The notes below the pieces were generated by a model. The model searched no databases. It was not told the origin of the DNA and saw nothing but the letters and a program-made list of their open reading frames with translations. A DNA stretch of 64,000 nucleotides from positions 29,051,232 to 29,115,231 of the forward strand of contig CM075775.1 of NCBI GenBank assembly GCA_037974665.1, given 5' to 3'. The stretch comes from Ehretia macrophylla. Taxonomy: Eukaryota; Streptophyta; Magnoliopsida; Boraginales; Ehretiaceae. The position numbers and the translations under genes were made by a program. Below are positions 54,164 through 64,000 of the stretch, one piece after another (position 1 is the stretch's first letter; each line of letters begins with the position of its first letter).

Positions 54164-54573
54164 CTTCGTTTGTTTGTAAAAAATATTTTTAGTGAAAAAT
54201 ATTTTTTTGAAAAATAAAATATTTTACAGGACTCCGTTTGTTTGCTGTAAAATAAATTGTTAGGAGAAAATATTTTTTTTGAAAAATAGAATACTAAAAA
54301 ATATTTTTTAGTGTTTGGATGTACTGTGAGTTCCGTAAAATGTTTTCTTCTCCCAAAGGAAATAAAAATATTTTTTAGAATTTTGCACTAGCCGTAATTG
54401 TTGATCGAAAAATATTTTACAGTTGACCAATTTTTCAGTGTTACCAAACACTGTAAAATTAAACAAAAACAACCGCAATTGTTGACCGGAAAATATTTTA
54501 TAGTTGACAAATTTTTCGGTGTTACCAAACACCGTAAAATCTGAAAAATATTTTACGGCAAACAAACGGAGCC
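54164..54573. mobile_element. MITE with GGCTTCGTTTGTTTG-type ends and internal duplication
   Basis: Left end ggcttcgtttgtttg and right end, complemented, ggctccgtttgtttg form 15-bp terminal repeats. Multiple aaatatttt words fill it. A unit of about 85 bp (gtaattgttgatcg, ttgaccaatttttc, gtgttaccaaacac) is present twice near 54394-54540. The left end plus 22 bp upstream is also partly duplicated at 54096-54146. A 100-codon frame here is the repeat, not a gene. Confidence 0.7.
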
Positions 54574-57537
54574 CAAAGCTTGATTGAGCCTTAGGTATGT
54601 CTAGTTTCACCTGTTCCGCTGCTTCAAATATAGATATGGTGAATTTTTTTTTTTAATTAATTCGAACTGATATCAGTTTCTCACATGCATATCAATAATG
54701 CTTTACCGCTTTCTTTTAGGATCGAGAGAAATGAAATTTTTTTCCTTTTATTTCACAAATGGATATGTTGGATCATATATCTATCTATCTATATAAAGAT
54801 AGATAGATAAAGATCGATCAGTAGATTCACACTTGCAATTTTTAATAGTGGTATCCACTTCTATGACCATGTTCTATTTGAAAGAATAAAATAATAATTT
54901 TCTTGTGGAGAGATGTCTGAGTGTTTGATAGCCCAGGTCTTGAGGCCTGAAAGAGAATATTATTTTGAAAGAATGATACTTGTTGGTATCGAATTCAAAA
55001 GATTAGTGCACCTTTCAAAACAATATAAGAAGATCGAAGGTTGAGGCAACCGTCACCTTAAGCTTCTCTCTTCACTTGATTCTTCTTGTAATTAGTTATT
55101 ACTTTTAGAATTTCGAACTATAAACCAGTTAAATAGGGAAAAGAAAATCCAAATACAAAAAGAAGATATACATCAATTGAATAGATAAAAAAACATCTCA
55201 ACACAAAAAGAACGTACAACACTTCTAAAAAAAATCCAAACTAACGATGTATTCTTGATTGAATAGATAGAAAGATTTCAATTCAAACACTTCTCCAAAT
55301 ACCAAAAGAAATTCCAAAAGAAGTGTAACTACAAACATCTTGTCTTCAACTACCTTGATGCATCCATGTCACCCCTAACATCTTATCTTCAACTACCTTG
55401 ATGCATCACAAGTCTATGTTGATCAAATCAATTTCCTCATTAAATTCATATCGTCTTTCATTTTTTTTCATCGTTCTCTCATTTTCTCTCCTTTTCTGTC
55501 TTTTTCTTTCATTTATTGAATCTGTATTTTAAGCTCTTGCTCCTTTTCCATAGCCTTTTCTTTCATTTCTTGAATGTCTTTTCAGCTATTGATCCTTTTC
55601 CATCTATTTTTTCATTTATTGAATCAGTCATTTTAGCTCTTGATCTTTTTCCATGTCCTATTCTTTCATTTATTGAATCAGTCTTTTCAACTCTTAAACT
55701 TGTGAATTAACAGCTTGAGATGCTTTAGAAAAGCTATGAACTTGAGTTGGAGTGGCCACAAATATCCGAAACTTCGGATACATCCAAGATGTTAAGGGTT
55801 TATATTTGGCTCAACTTTGTGAGTTTAAAAGTTGAAACTAACATATTTGGCTTATTTTTTAAAATGCTTTTAAGTAAAACCTAAAGGCTATAAAAGGCTA
55901 AAAAATAAGAAGCTCCAAATCAAAAACTTTTGAAAAACGATTTCACGAAACTATTTAGATATCATGCAAGAAACTCCAAAATTATTTTTCCACCATGGGA
56001 AAAACTATTTTTCTTTTTGTTTTCTCAAAATACACTCCATATTGTTTTAGATAATTTACTACATTTTTTATTTTCCTCATGTTTATTTTTTATATTCAAT
56101 TTTATTGGGACAATGAATAATACTTGACAATCTCATTTCTTCAGTAATCCCATTCCCATGAAATGGAAATACCCATTCCTGACAAAATACACGAGAATAA
56201 CACTTTCACATGTGGTTTGGAATGAACTTATTTTCAAGTGGCCAAAATACCCTTAAAAAAAATATTACACATTATTCAAATAACATTAAGACTTAATATA
56301 ATTTTTGTTATATAGTATTATTTATTATATTTTTTATATATTCAAATATAGTAATAAAAATATATAAATAATATAATAAATAAAAATAAATAACAATATT
56401 ATTTAACTATAATAATAATATAATATATTATAATAATAAAAATATAAAAATATACAATAAAAATAATCATAAAATAAATAAAATAATAATATAATCTACA
56501 ATAACGAAATATAATAATTGTAATAGTTATAATATATAATCTAATAATAAACAATATGTATACATAATGAAATAATATATCTATAGTAACAAAATGACAT
56601 TCTTGTCGTTTTATATAAGTTATTCCCTTTACGGTTCTGTTTTAGTAATTAGCAAATATGGGTTTCAAATCAATATATCTATTCCTATATTTGTTTCTAA
56701 AGTATACCAAGCATAACATATCTTTTTCAAAGTTCATTCAATTCACATGGTCATTCCATTCCTATTTAAAATCATTCTAAGATACTAATAGCTACCTAAC
56801 AAGTTTTGTTGAACAACACATTAACCATAGATCTATTGTTGAAAGTTCGATAGCCTAAAAACTACAATTTTATAACTAGGCCAAATAGACCTTAAGAGTT
56901 TAAAATATGATTCTTGTCAAAAAGCCAAGCACCAGAGATAGTGTAGGCACCAACCCTGGTCAGTAACACATTCGATAACCAAAGGTTCTGGACACATCTA
57001 TATATAAAATAATATTTAATTTATGTACATTACAACAAATATAAAAATATAAGTACCAAAATATATTCAAAGTCTTAAAGAAATGACTCTCCTCTATAAT
57101 AATGAAATAACATATAAAAGATAGAAAAATAAATGACTACAACAATACAAAAGTACCTTCTAATTATAACACACCTAAAATAATTGATTAGGAAACAATT
57201 TATAGTTTTCAGTTAATTAGGGCATAATAAAAATTGGCGCAAATACACGCACAATTGGAGATTTACATAAATTTACAACTTGTAGAACTAGTCAGTCATC
57301 ATTTTCTATTAGTGAAGGTTCTTGATACCTTGACCAAAAAAAAAAGAACATTTTTGATACAACTTGGTCAAAGCAAAATTATGATTTCTTGTAGAATTCT
57401 ACACTAGCCATGTTTTAATTTTAATGTTGATACAATCTCAAATTGTGATGTATATCTGAAGCCATGCCCGTTAGATTACCCATGGTTTATTTTTATATTT
57501 TTGTAGTTAATTATGTCACAAGACTCACAACACAAAT
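54574..57537. other. AT-rich non-coding stretch
   Basis: Contains a hairpin-forming atctatc/gatagat run at 54779-54812 and a nearly pure A/T stretch near 56270-56590. Two direct copies of a block with 'cttcaactaccttgatgcat' lie near 55347 and 55387. No gene. Confidence 0.5.
54907..55000 (+). pseudogene. tRNA-Ser-like relic, possibly from plastid DNA
   Basis: ggagagatgtctgagtgttt, then gatagcccaggtcttgag, resembles the 5' half of plastid trnS(UGA), including the TGA anticodon position. The 3' half is degenerate (ttggtatcgaattc for the T arm) and stems do not close properly. A chance or SINE-related match is possible. Confidence 0.3.
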
Positions 57538-57576
57538 TCAAACACAGACACACACACACATACATACACACACACA

Positions 57577-57617
<41 letters not shown>
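57538..57617. repeat. Microsatellite (CA)n then (TA)n
   Basis: Interrupted acacac runs followed by atatat. Confidence 0.9.
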
Positions 57618-59893
57618 ATAGAAAAGGTTAAAGAAATGAAAGCTTGACTTGGTGAAATATGTAGCAGATGTAGGTAATGAAAATGCTGGAGAATGATGGA
57701 AATAAGTATGGGGCTTAATGGAATTGAAGATTGTGGAGAATGGTGGTCTTGGTTGGGCTTAATGAAGTTTGAAGATTGGAGAGATTTAAGAAAAGATAAA
57801 GTGTATTTTTTAAAATCAAATAAATGTCAATTTATAAAAATACCCCTGAACTTTTTTCTTTTTTTCCACTATAGGCACATGCCTACACTCAAGCCTGTGT
57901 AGCTACGCCTATCCTTGTTGTTCCAAGTTAAAAAGGTTATAGTCAGAACAATCAAAGTACTTTTGTATTGACAAGGGTAATTAGCTCAACCTGTTTTTAC
58001 ATTTATAGATTTTGAAAATAGTCGATATATATATATATATACATATGTTATTAATACAAATGATCCTTTATCTTGCTTAAAAGAGCATGTGACCAATGCA
58101 TGTGCTTTTCGTTAAAATTTTGACGGATTTTAACCGATAGAACTAACAACGTTACTATAACAATACATCAGGGACTAAAATATCACACTTGAAAGATAAG
58201 GGAGTTAGTTGGCACACAAAACAAAGATAAATGATCATTTGTGTTAATAACCCTTATGCTAAATAGTCGAGATAGCTTATTTAAAGAAGCCTGTGTTTTT
58301 TTTACTTATTGAAGTTTTAGAATCATAATTGAAAAACTTTACATTCAAATGGTATTGGCCAAAATCTGATCCTAACTCAATAATAATTATTATTTGTATT
58401 ATTATTACTATAATGATTACAATTATTATAATAATAAGATTATATTAATAAAAATAAGAAAATAATAATTATAACAATTATAATTATAATTATTGTAATT
58501 ATTTGTGTGTTGAATGATCCTATGGCCTAGTCCAAGTTAGTGCCATAATGGGTCATCACGGTTAGAACCTAATCAACACAAGAACCACACTTCTCCAAGT
58601 ATGACAATAGAGTGGGTTTAGGGTGGAGGATTTATCCCCATGTCTAGTTTTGCCACCTAAAAAGTTTCTCCAATACCATTCTACGTAGTCCCACAATTGA
58701 TACCCCTATTCCTTACCCCCATCCCATCCTCGAATCCTTGTGGGGAATGGGGATTATTCGAGGGATTTTTTTATTATTTTTTAAAATCTTACAATATTAA
58801 ATTTAATTCGAACCACATAACTTCAAAATATAAATTAAAATTACAGTAATGATGAACATAAATGTAAGTTTTAAATAAATGTTAAATATTAATTATATAT
58901 TGAGTCTTATACTTGAAGTTAAACACCAAAAGTAATATTATAGTAAATGAGTCTTAATCATTTAAAATAAATTTTAACTAAAATCATTTTCTATGAGAAT
59001 TATATATGAAAAAAGAATACTTCTTTGTGTTATTGGGATCACATTGATTATTATATATATATTTTTTGTTATTGTGTGCCATGTATAATAGTAATTGCAA
59101 ATCTTTAAAATATCATATTCAATTATGTTGTTTGAAACTATTTTGAAGTATAACTAGCAACAACTAACAAATCTCTTAAATCCATTATGATCAATAATGA
59201 AATGGATGTATTTATGTCAAATGATAGCAATTATCAAGTAATAGCATATAATGATCTTGTTTAAAATAAATGATTATACAATTATTTTGAATAATCTATT
59301 TTTTCTTCTCCATTTTTATAATACTTTGTCAAATGTCAATTTTTTCACTTTTATATTTATAATTTTAAAATTTCAGTACATATGTAAAACTAAAGACAAA
59401 AATAATTATTCATTTATGCAGGGCAGAGAATGCTTATATCTCTACTTCCTGTCCTGCCTTAATGCGGCGATTAAAAGTTAATATCCACTGCTGTCCCATT
59501 CCCTATTTTTTCAACCTAATCTCTACCCTGTTTAGGGAGGGGATGAGGCAGGTACTTGCAAAACCCGCCTCCATCGTCATCCCCACGTTTGTCGAGCTGA
59601 CTAAATCAATATTGGTTGAGGATACTACTATTCCCTAGACAACATTAATCCTTGACTACTTCGCTTACCTAAAGTAGGAACGATATAGTCAAACCAATTC
59701 ATGACCATGTCGGCCCCTACTAGAAATGATGTTCACAAGCAGACAATGCTTAGCAAAGACCAGCCATACCTAAAAAATATGTGAATTTGACATAACCGAC
59801 ATGTGATACTCATTGACAACCTTTCCACAATATCCACTAACACATGCATTCTTGATATTTGAGGTTAATTCTATGTGATCAATAAGTCAGTAT
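57618..59893. other. AT-rich non-coding stretch
   Basis: No gene. A (TAA/ATT)-rich run lies at 58378-58502. Around 58570-58770 and 59405-59590 stand G/C-richer blocks (cctcgaatccttgtgggg, gggaatggggattattcgag; ttagggaggggatgaggcag) that resemble the two ends of a common plant dispersed repeat, about 1 kb apart. Confidence 0.4.
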
Positions 59894-60213
59894 TGTGAAC
59901 TAAAACTAAAATATAAGGAAAACAATACTAAAACAGGAGAGAATTTGTGAGAGTAAGGTTGTTGATTTCTTCAAGTGTGTTTCCTTCTTACAAACTCCCT
60001 TTATTTATAGAGTTTTTTACCATCTTGATGACATACTCATTACATCACATTCCATATACATATAATAATCTCCACTATACAAGAATCCTATAAGCATCTT
60101 TTGACAATTCAATTATAGTAATTTTCCACTAACACAAGAATCCTATAAAATAACTTCTTTTTCTTGATAAGTACATAACGATGAATATCCACAATATCAT
60201 ATTTTTCATAAGA
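59894..60213 (-). repeat. Copia 3' LTR, about 320 bp
   Basis: The start is set by the polypurine tract at 60214-60224; the first bases read TCTTATG, probably a changed TGTTATG. A TATA box (TATAAATA, complement of about 60002-60009) lies two thirds in. The outer end is placed at tgtgaac (59894), though tgtgatc (59875) is possible. Confidence 0.6.
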
Positions 60214-60224
60214 CTCCTCCTTGG
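60214..60224 (-). promoter_or_regulatory. Polypurine tract of the copia element
   Basis: The complement reads CCAAGGAGGAG, a usual form in copia elements, next to the LTR start. Confidence 0.7.
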
Positions 60225-60439
60225 ATATTCATTCTTCAAGAATATGTCTCGTCAAAACCTTACTAGGATAAAACCCAGTGGGATAAAAATCATAGTAAAG
60301 GAAAAAAAGTACGATATTCTTGGTATACACTTCTTTAACTACCTCATTAAAAACATTGCTAGGAAAACTCATTGGGATAAAACCTATGCTAAGGGAAAAA
60401 GAATGTAGCGCGTATGTGGCTCCCCCTCTTCTGAGCATA

Positions 60440-60940
60440 TCAACATTGATCACGAAGTCGGCACATGCCAATTTTACATACCAATTTCTCGAACGTTGAT
60501 ATAGGCAATGACTTCATGAATAAATCTGCTAGATTCTCACTTGAACGAATTTGAAGAACATCTATCTCACATTTCTTCTGAAGTTCATGTGTGAAAAAGA
60601 ATTTTGGTGAGATATGCTTAGTTCTGTCACCTTTGATGTATCCTCCCTTTACTTGTGAAATGCATGCGGTATTATCTTCATATATGATTGTTGGATCCAC
60701 TTTATTTGTTGAAAGATTGCATTCTTCTTGAATGTGATGAATTAAAGATTTTAACCAAACGCATTCTCGACTTGCCTCATGGAGTGCTAGAATCTCGACA
60801 TGATTTGAAGAAGTTGCGGCAATAGTTTGCTTTGTTGATCGCGAAGAGATAGAAGTACCACCATATGTGAATAAATATTTAGTCTGTGATTTTCCTTTAT
60901 GGGGGTCTAACATATATCCTGTATTTGCAAATCCAATCAA
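60440..60940 (-). pseudogene. Copia RNase H
   Basis: Open for 166 residues: SISSRSTKQTIAATSSNHVE, then EILALHEASRECVWLKSL, IIYEDNTACISQVKGGYIKG, RTKHISPKFFFTHELQ and IRSSENLADLF. The first motif reads GFANTGY where active copies have a D (YADAGY type), so a catalytic aspartate is lost. The stop at 60440-60442 ends pol. Confidence 0.88.
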
Positions 60941-61021
60941 GTGTGGTTACTTATGCCTTGAATACAATAATCCCATATTAGTTGTTCCATGAAGGTAACA
61001 AAAAATATATTTTATGCCAGT

Positions 61022-61901
61022 TCAATGTCTTCGTGTTGGTGCCGAACTATATCTTGCTAATAGATTGACAGAAAAAGCAATATCAGGTCGTGTGTTGTTA
61101 GCAAGATACATTAGTGCTCCAATTGCACTAAGATATGGTACTTCTGGGCCAAGAATCTCTTCACCATCTTCTTTAGAAAGAAATGGGTCATTCTTGGTAT
61201 CGAGGGATCGAACAACCATTGGTGTACTTAACGGGTGAGCCTTATACATGTTAAATCTTTTCAATACCTTTTCTGTGTAGGTTGACTGATGCAAGAATAT
61301 TCTATTTGATAAATGTTTAATCTGTAACCTGAGACAAAATTTTGTTTTTCTGAGATCTTTCATTTCAAATTCTTTACTCAGATATGTGGTTGGCGTTGTA
61401 AGTTCTTCAATTTATATTCAGATAATCAACATACACTGCAATAATAACAAATCCATGGTTTGATTTCTTGATGAAAACACATGGACTTATTGGACTATTG
61501 ACATATCCTTCTTTTAGAAAATATGTGCTGAGACAATTATACCATATTCGCCCCGATTGTTTCAATCCATACAACGATCGTTGTAATTTGATTGAGTACA
61601 TTTCTCAAGGCTTCGAGCCATATGGTTCAGGCATTTTTAGTCATTCTGGGACTTTCATATAAATATTACTGTCTAATGAACTATATAAGTAGGCTGTCAC
61701 CACATCCATAAGGTGCATGGTAAGTCCTTTAGAAATTGTCAGACTTATCAAAAATCTAAATGTGATAGCATCCATTATAGGAGAATATGTCTCATCATAG
61801 TCAATTCCAGGCCTTTGTGAAAAACCTTGTGCTACAAGCCGCGCTCTGAACAAATACCCATTTGTAGCCCATAGGTTTCACATTTTCAGGTGTTTGAACT
61901 A
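61022..61901 (-). pseudogene. Copia reverse transcriptase
   Basis: RARLVAQGFSQRPGIDYDET and SPIMDAITFRFLISLTIS, then SLYGLKQSGRIWYN and FVIIAVYVDYLNIN. The YVDD box reads YVDY, losing the second catalytic aspartate. After a frame change near 61400, the C-terminal part LAYSAIGALMYLA-type (LSAIGALMYLANNTRPDIAF) follows. RT copies the RNA in the particle; this one cannot. Confidence 0.88.
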
Positions 61902-62091
61902 TTGGCCGAAATACTTCACGTTTTGCAAGTGAATTTAATTCTGCTTGGATTGCATCTCTCTATTTTGGCCAATCCTTTTTGTATCGATATTCTTGGACAT
62001 ATTTTGGTTCAAGATCCTCATTTTCATTCATTAAATCAATAGCTACTGCATATGCAAATTTTTCATTAATACTGATTTCATTTCAGTTCCA

Positions 62092-62908
62092 TCATCTTCC
62101 TGTAGCAACATAATTAATTGAGATCTCCTTATTATTACTTTCAATATTTGTATCATGTTCAGGTACCTGAAAATCGACCAAGGATCCCTTTTCTTGTGTC
62201 GCGATAGCTACATGATTTTCAATAATTTCAGGATTACCAACCTGCTTATCATGTCCTTTTTTTTTGAGAATTTTTATCCTTAGAACCGATAGGTCTACCA
62301 CGCTTCTGACGTGCAGTAGATTCATTTGCCATTGTATTGGTAGATTGCTCATTTAAAACATCAATTCTGGCTGGAGCATTTAACGCTGGTATATGCGACT
62401 TAGTCACTTTTTTCGCATCAGTGAATGCATTTGGCAATTGATTTGCAACTCTTTGCAGATGAATAATTTTCTGAACTTCTAGTTCCGATTGATTTGTTCG
62501 AGGATCAAAATAAGATGCTAACGATGCATTCCATGAAATTTCTTGCTTCTCTATCTTCCGTTTTTCTCCCCCTAAGACTGCGAATGTTGCCTCATCAAAT
62601 TGACAATCAACAAAACATGCTGCGAAAAGATCTTCAGTTAAAGGTTCAAGATATTTGACAATTGATGGAGATTCAAAGCCAACATAAATTCCCAGTCTTC
62701 TTGGTGGTCCCATTTTTGTTCATTGTGGTGGAACAATTGGTACATATACTATACAACCAAAAATTCTTAAATGGGATATATTCAGTTCTTGGCCAGAGAC
62801 AAGCTGTAGTGGGGAGTATTTATGATAAGCAGTTGGTCTTGTTTGAACCAATGCTGTAGCATGTAATATAGTATATCCCCAAGCAGAACTAGGCAATTTA
62901 GTTCTCAT
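62092..62908 (-). pseudogene. Copia integrase C-terminal region and linker
   Basis: LPSSAWGYTILHATALVQTR and YSPLQLVSGQELNISHLRIF, then RRLGIYVGFESPSIVKYLEP and DLFAACFVDCQFDEATF are the usual integrase C-terminal blocks. The Lys/Arg-rich TARQKRGRPIGSKD segment is the linker before RT. A frame change falls near 62250-62350. Confidence 0.85.
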
Positions 62909-63564
62909 AAGTAATGGTCTAGCAATTAGTTACAGGCGTTTAATAAAAGATTCAACTAAACCATTTTGCGTATGTGTATGTACCACAGGATGCTCAACAG
63001 TAATCCCAATAGACATGCAATAGTCATGAATGCTTGGGATGTAAATTCTCCTGCATTATCAAGCCAGATTTTCTTAATTGTGTGATTCGGAAATTGTGCA
63101 CGTAATCGAATTATTTGTGCAAACAGTCTTGCAAATACCACATTTCGAGAGAACAATAGACAGACATGTGACCAACGAGTTGAGGCATCTATCAATACCA
63201 TAAAGTATCGGAATGGTCTACATGATGGAACAATAAGCCCACATATATCCCCTTGAATTCGTTCTAAAAATGCAGGAACTTCATTATTAATTTTAGTAGG
63301 GGATGACCTTTTAATCAATTTCCCTTGGGCATAAGCACTTCATGAAAATTCATTTGATATTAGAATCCTTTGATTCTTTAATGGATGTCCATGTAAATTT
63401 TCAATAATCATTTTCATCATCACAGTGCTCGGATGTCCAAGGCGATCATGCCAAAGAATAAAATTCTTTGGATCATGTATCTTCTGGTTAATCACCATAT
63501 TGGTTTCTACAGAATTTATCTGAGTATAATATATTCCAGAAGATAATGTTGTCAATTTTTCCAT
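62909..63564 (-). pseudogene. Copia GAG-pre-integrase and integrase core
   Basis: FILWHDRLGHPSTVMMKMI is the zinc-binding pre-integrase motif. After a stop at 63340, the core has D (IQGDICGLI) and D (IWLDNAGEFTSQ). The third residue, E, lies in a different frame (GLVESFIK, complement of about 62945-62970) after a 1-base shift near 63000. Confidence 0.85.
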
Positions 63565-63912
63565 AGTATACTTTTTGCCAGACCTAAGCGATGTGATATC
63601 GAGATATTCTTTATTTTTCTCATTTATGGTTTCAATATGATAACCATTTTGACGAATATCTCTAAAGCTTAGTAGATTTCTCTGTTATTTACTAGAGTAT
63701 AAAGCATCACTTATTATAATTTTTGTTCCACCAGGAAGTATAATACAAGCTTTTCCAGAACCATCAATAATTTTTGTAGTTTCCAAGATTGTATTAACGT
63801 TTGCTTTTGCGAATTCCAGTTGAGCGAAATAGATTTTGTTTTTAAGAATGGTATGCGTTGTTGCACTGTCTACCATACATATTTCTCTATTGTTGAAATT
63901 GTATAGATCCAT
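63565..63912 (-). pseudogene. Copia protease
   Basis: ICMVDSATTHTILKNKIYF is the protease motif; DSA is common in this group rather than damage. KIIDGSGKACIILPGGTKI and DALYSSK follow, then a TAA at 63685-63687 where related copies have a serine codon. The upstream gag part is outside the window. Confidence 0.8.
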
Positions 63913-64000
63913 ACTTATTCAAAATAAGATAGATAAACTGTGTGAGAATATACTCAAAATAAACAATAAGTGATAACACTTTTAATAAAAATATGACAAT

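Larger units (their letters stand above)
59894..64000 (-). mobile_element. Ty1-copia element, 5' part beyond the right edge
   Basis: Minus-strand order protease, GAG-pre-integrase, integrase, RT, RNase H, polypurine tract, 3' LTR identifies Ty1-copia. Motifs VDSATTHTIL, HISPKFF and LADLF resemble the Ivana/Oryco group, but the lineage is a guess. It is broken by stops and at least three changes of frame. Confidence 0.88.

Noticed and set aside
54308..54610. 100-residue ORF with internal peptide repeats
   Set aside because: The repeats mirror the DNA duplication inside the MITE; no sign of coding.
57693..57902. 69-residue ORF starting MMEISMGLNGIEDCG
   Set aside because: No motif, no promoter or neighbours, next to a microsatellite; evidence too weak.
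1..64000. CRISPR arrays, bacterial operons, riboswitches, rRNA genes
   Set aside because: None seen; the window is plant nuclear DNA and repeat arrays here are tandem LTR or spacer units or microsatellites.

Overview
This is nuclear DNA from a flowering plant, most likely a eudicot. It is AT-rich with long non-coding stretches, carries several nested LTR retrotransposons of plant-specific lineages, plant LINE and MITE families, and one intron-containing gene whose product looks like the plant DUF4378/TRM family. The species cannot be named from the sequence.

Left third (1-33 kb): nested, dead retrotransposons. A Tekay/Del-like Ty3-gypsy chromovirus (element A, 1-7152, minus strand, left LTR cut by the window edge) sits inside the antisense gene of a Tat-lineage element (element B, 7153-14562, minus). 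B abuts an LTR-like fragment and is followed by a composite of two opposed TRIM-like units (about 15690-17130). From 18.3 to 33 kb lies a 5'-truncated minus-strand LINE split by two insertions: a solo LTR of A's family (19244-21764, target duplication GAATA) and a complete second Tat element (element C, 22550-32311, target duplication GTTCC). B and C belong to one family. Both carry gag-pol on the minus strand and an extra, apparently spliced gene on the plus strand between the 3' LTR and pol, so pol and the extra gene converge on a spacer of about 750 bp.

Middle (33-44 kb): foldback and CACTA-like remnants, then the only ordinary host gene, plus strand 39219-43089. It has three exons with phase-consistent splice sites and encodes a predicted 524-residue protein with an N-terminal LHELLKEDQEPF motif, an acidic second exon and a C-terminal DUF4378-like domain.

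Right part (44-60 kb): no credible genes. It is AT-rich DNA with small transposons, including an Emigrant/pogo-like MITE, hAT-like MITEs, a MULE-like element, inverted repeats, LINE 3' ends and simple repeats. The end (about 59894-64000) is a minus-strand Ty1-copia element with its 3' LTR inside the window and its 5' part beyond the right edge; its polyprotein is broken by stops and frameshifts.

None of the retroelements looks able to move autonomously. The most interesting item is the antisense gene of the Tat elements, for which two introns can be placed by frame and splice sites, with a second copy for comparison.
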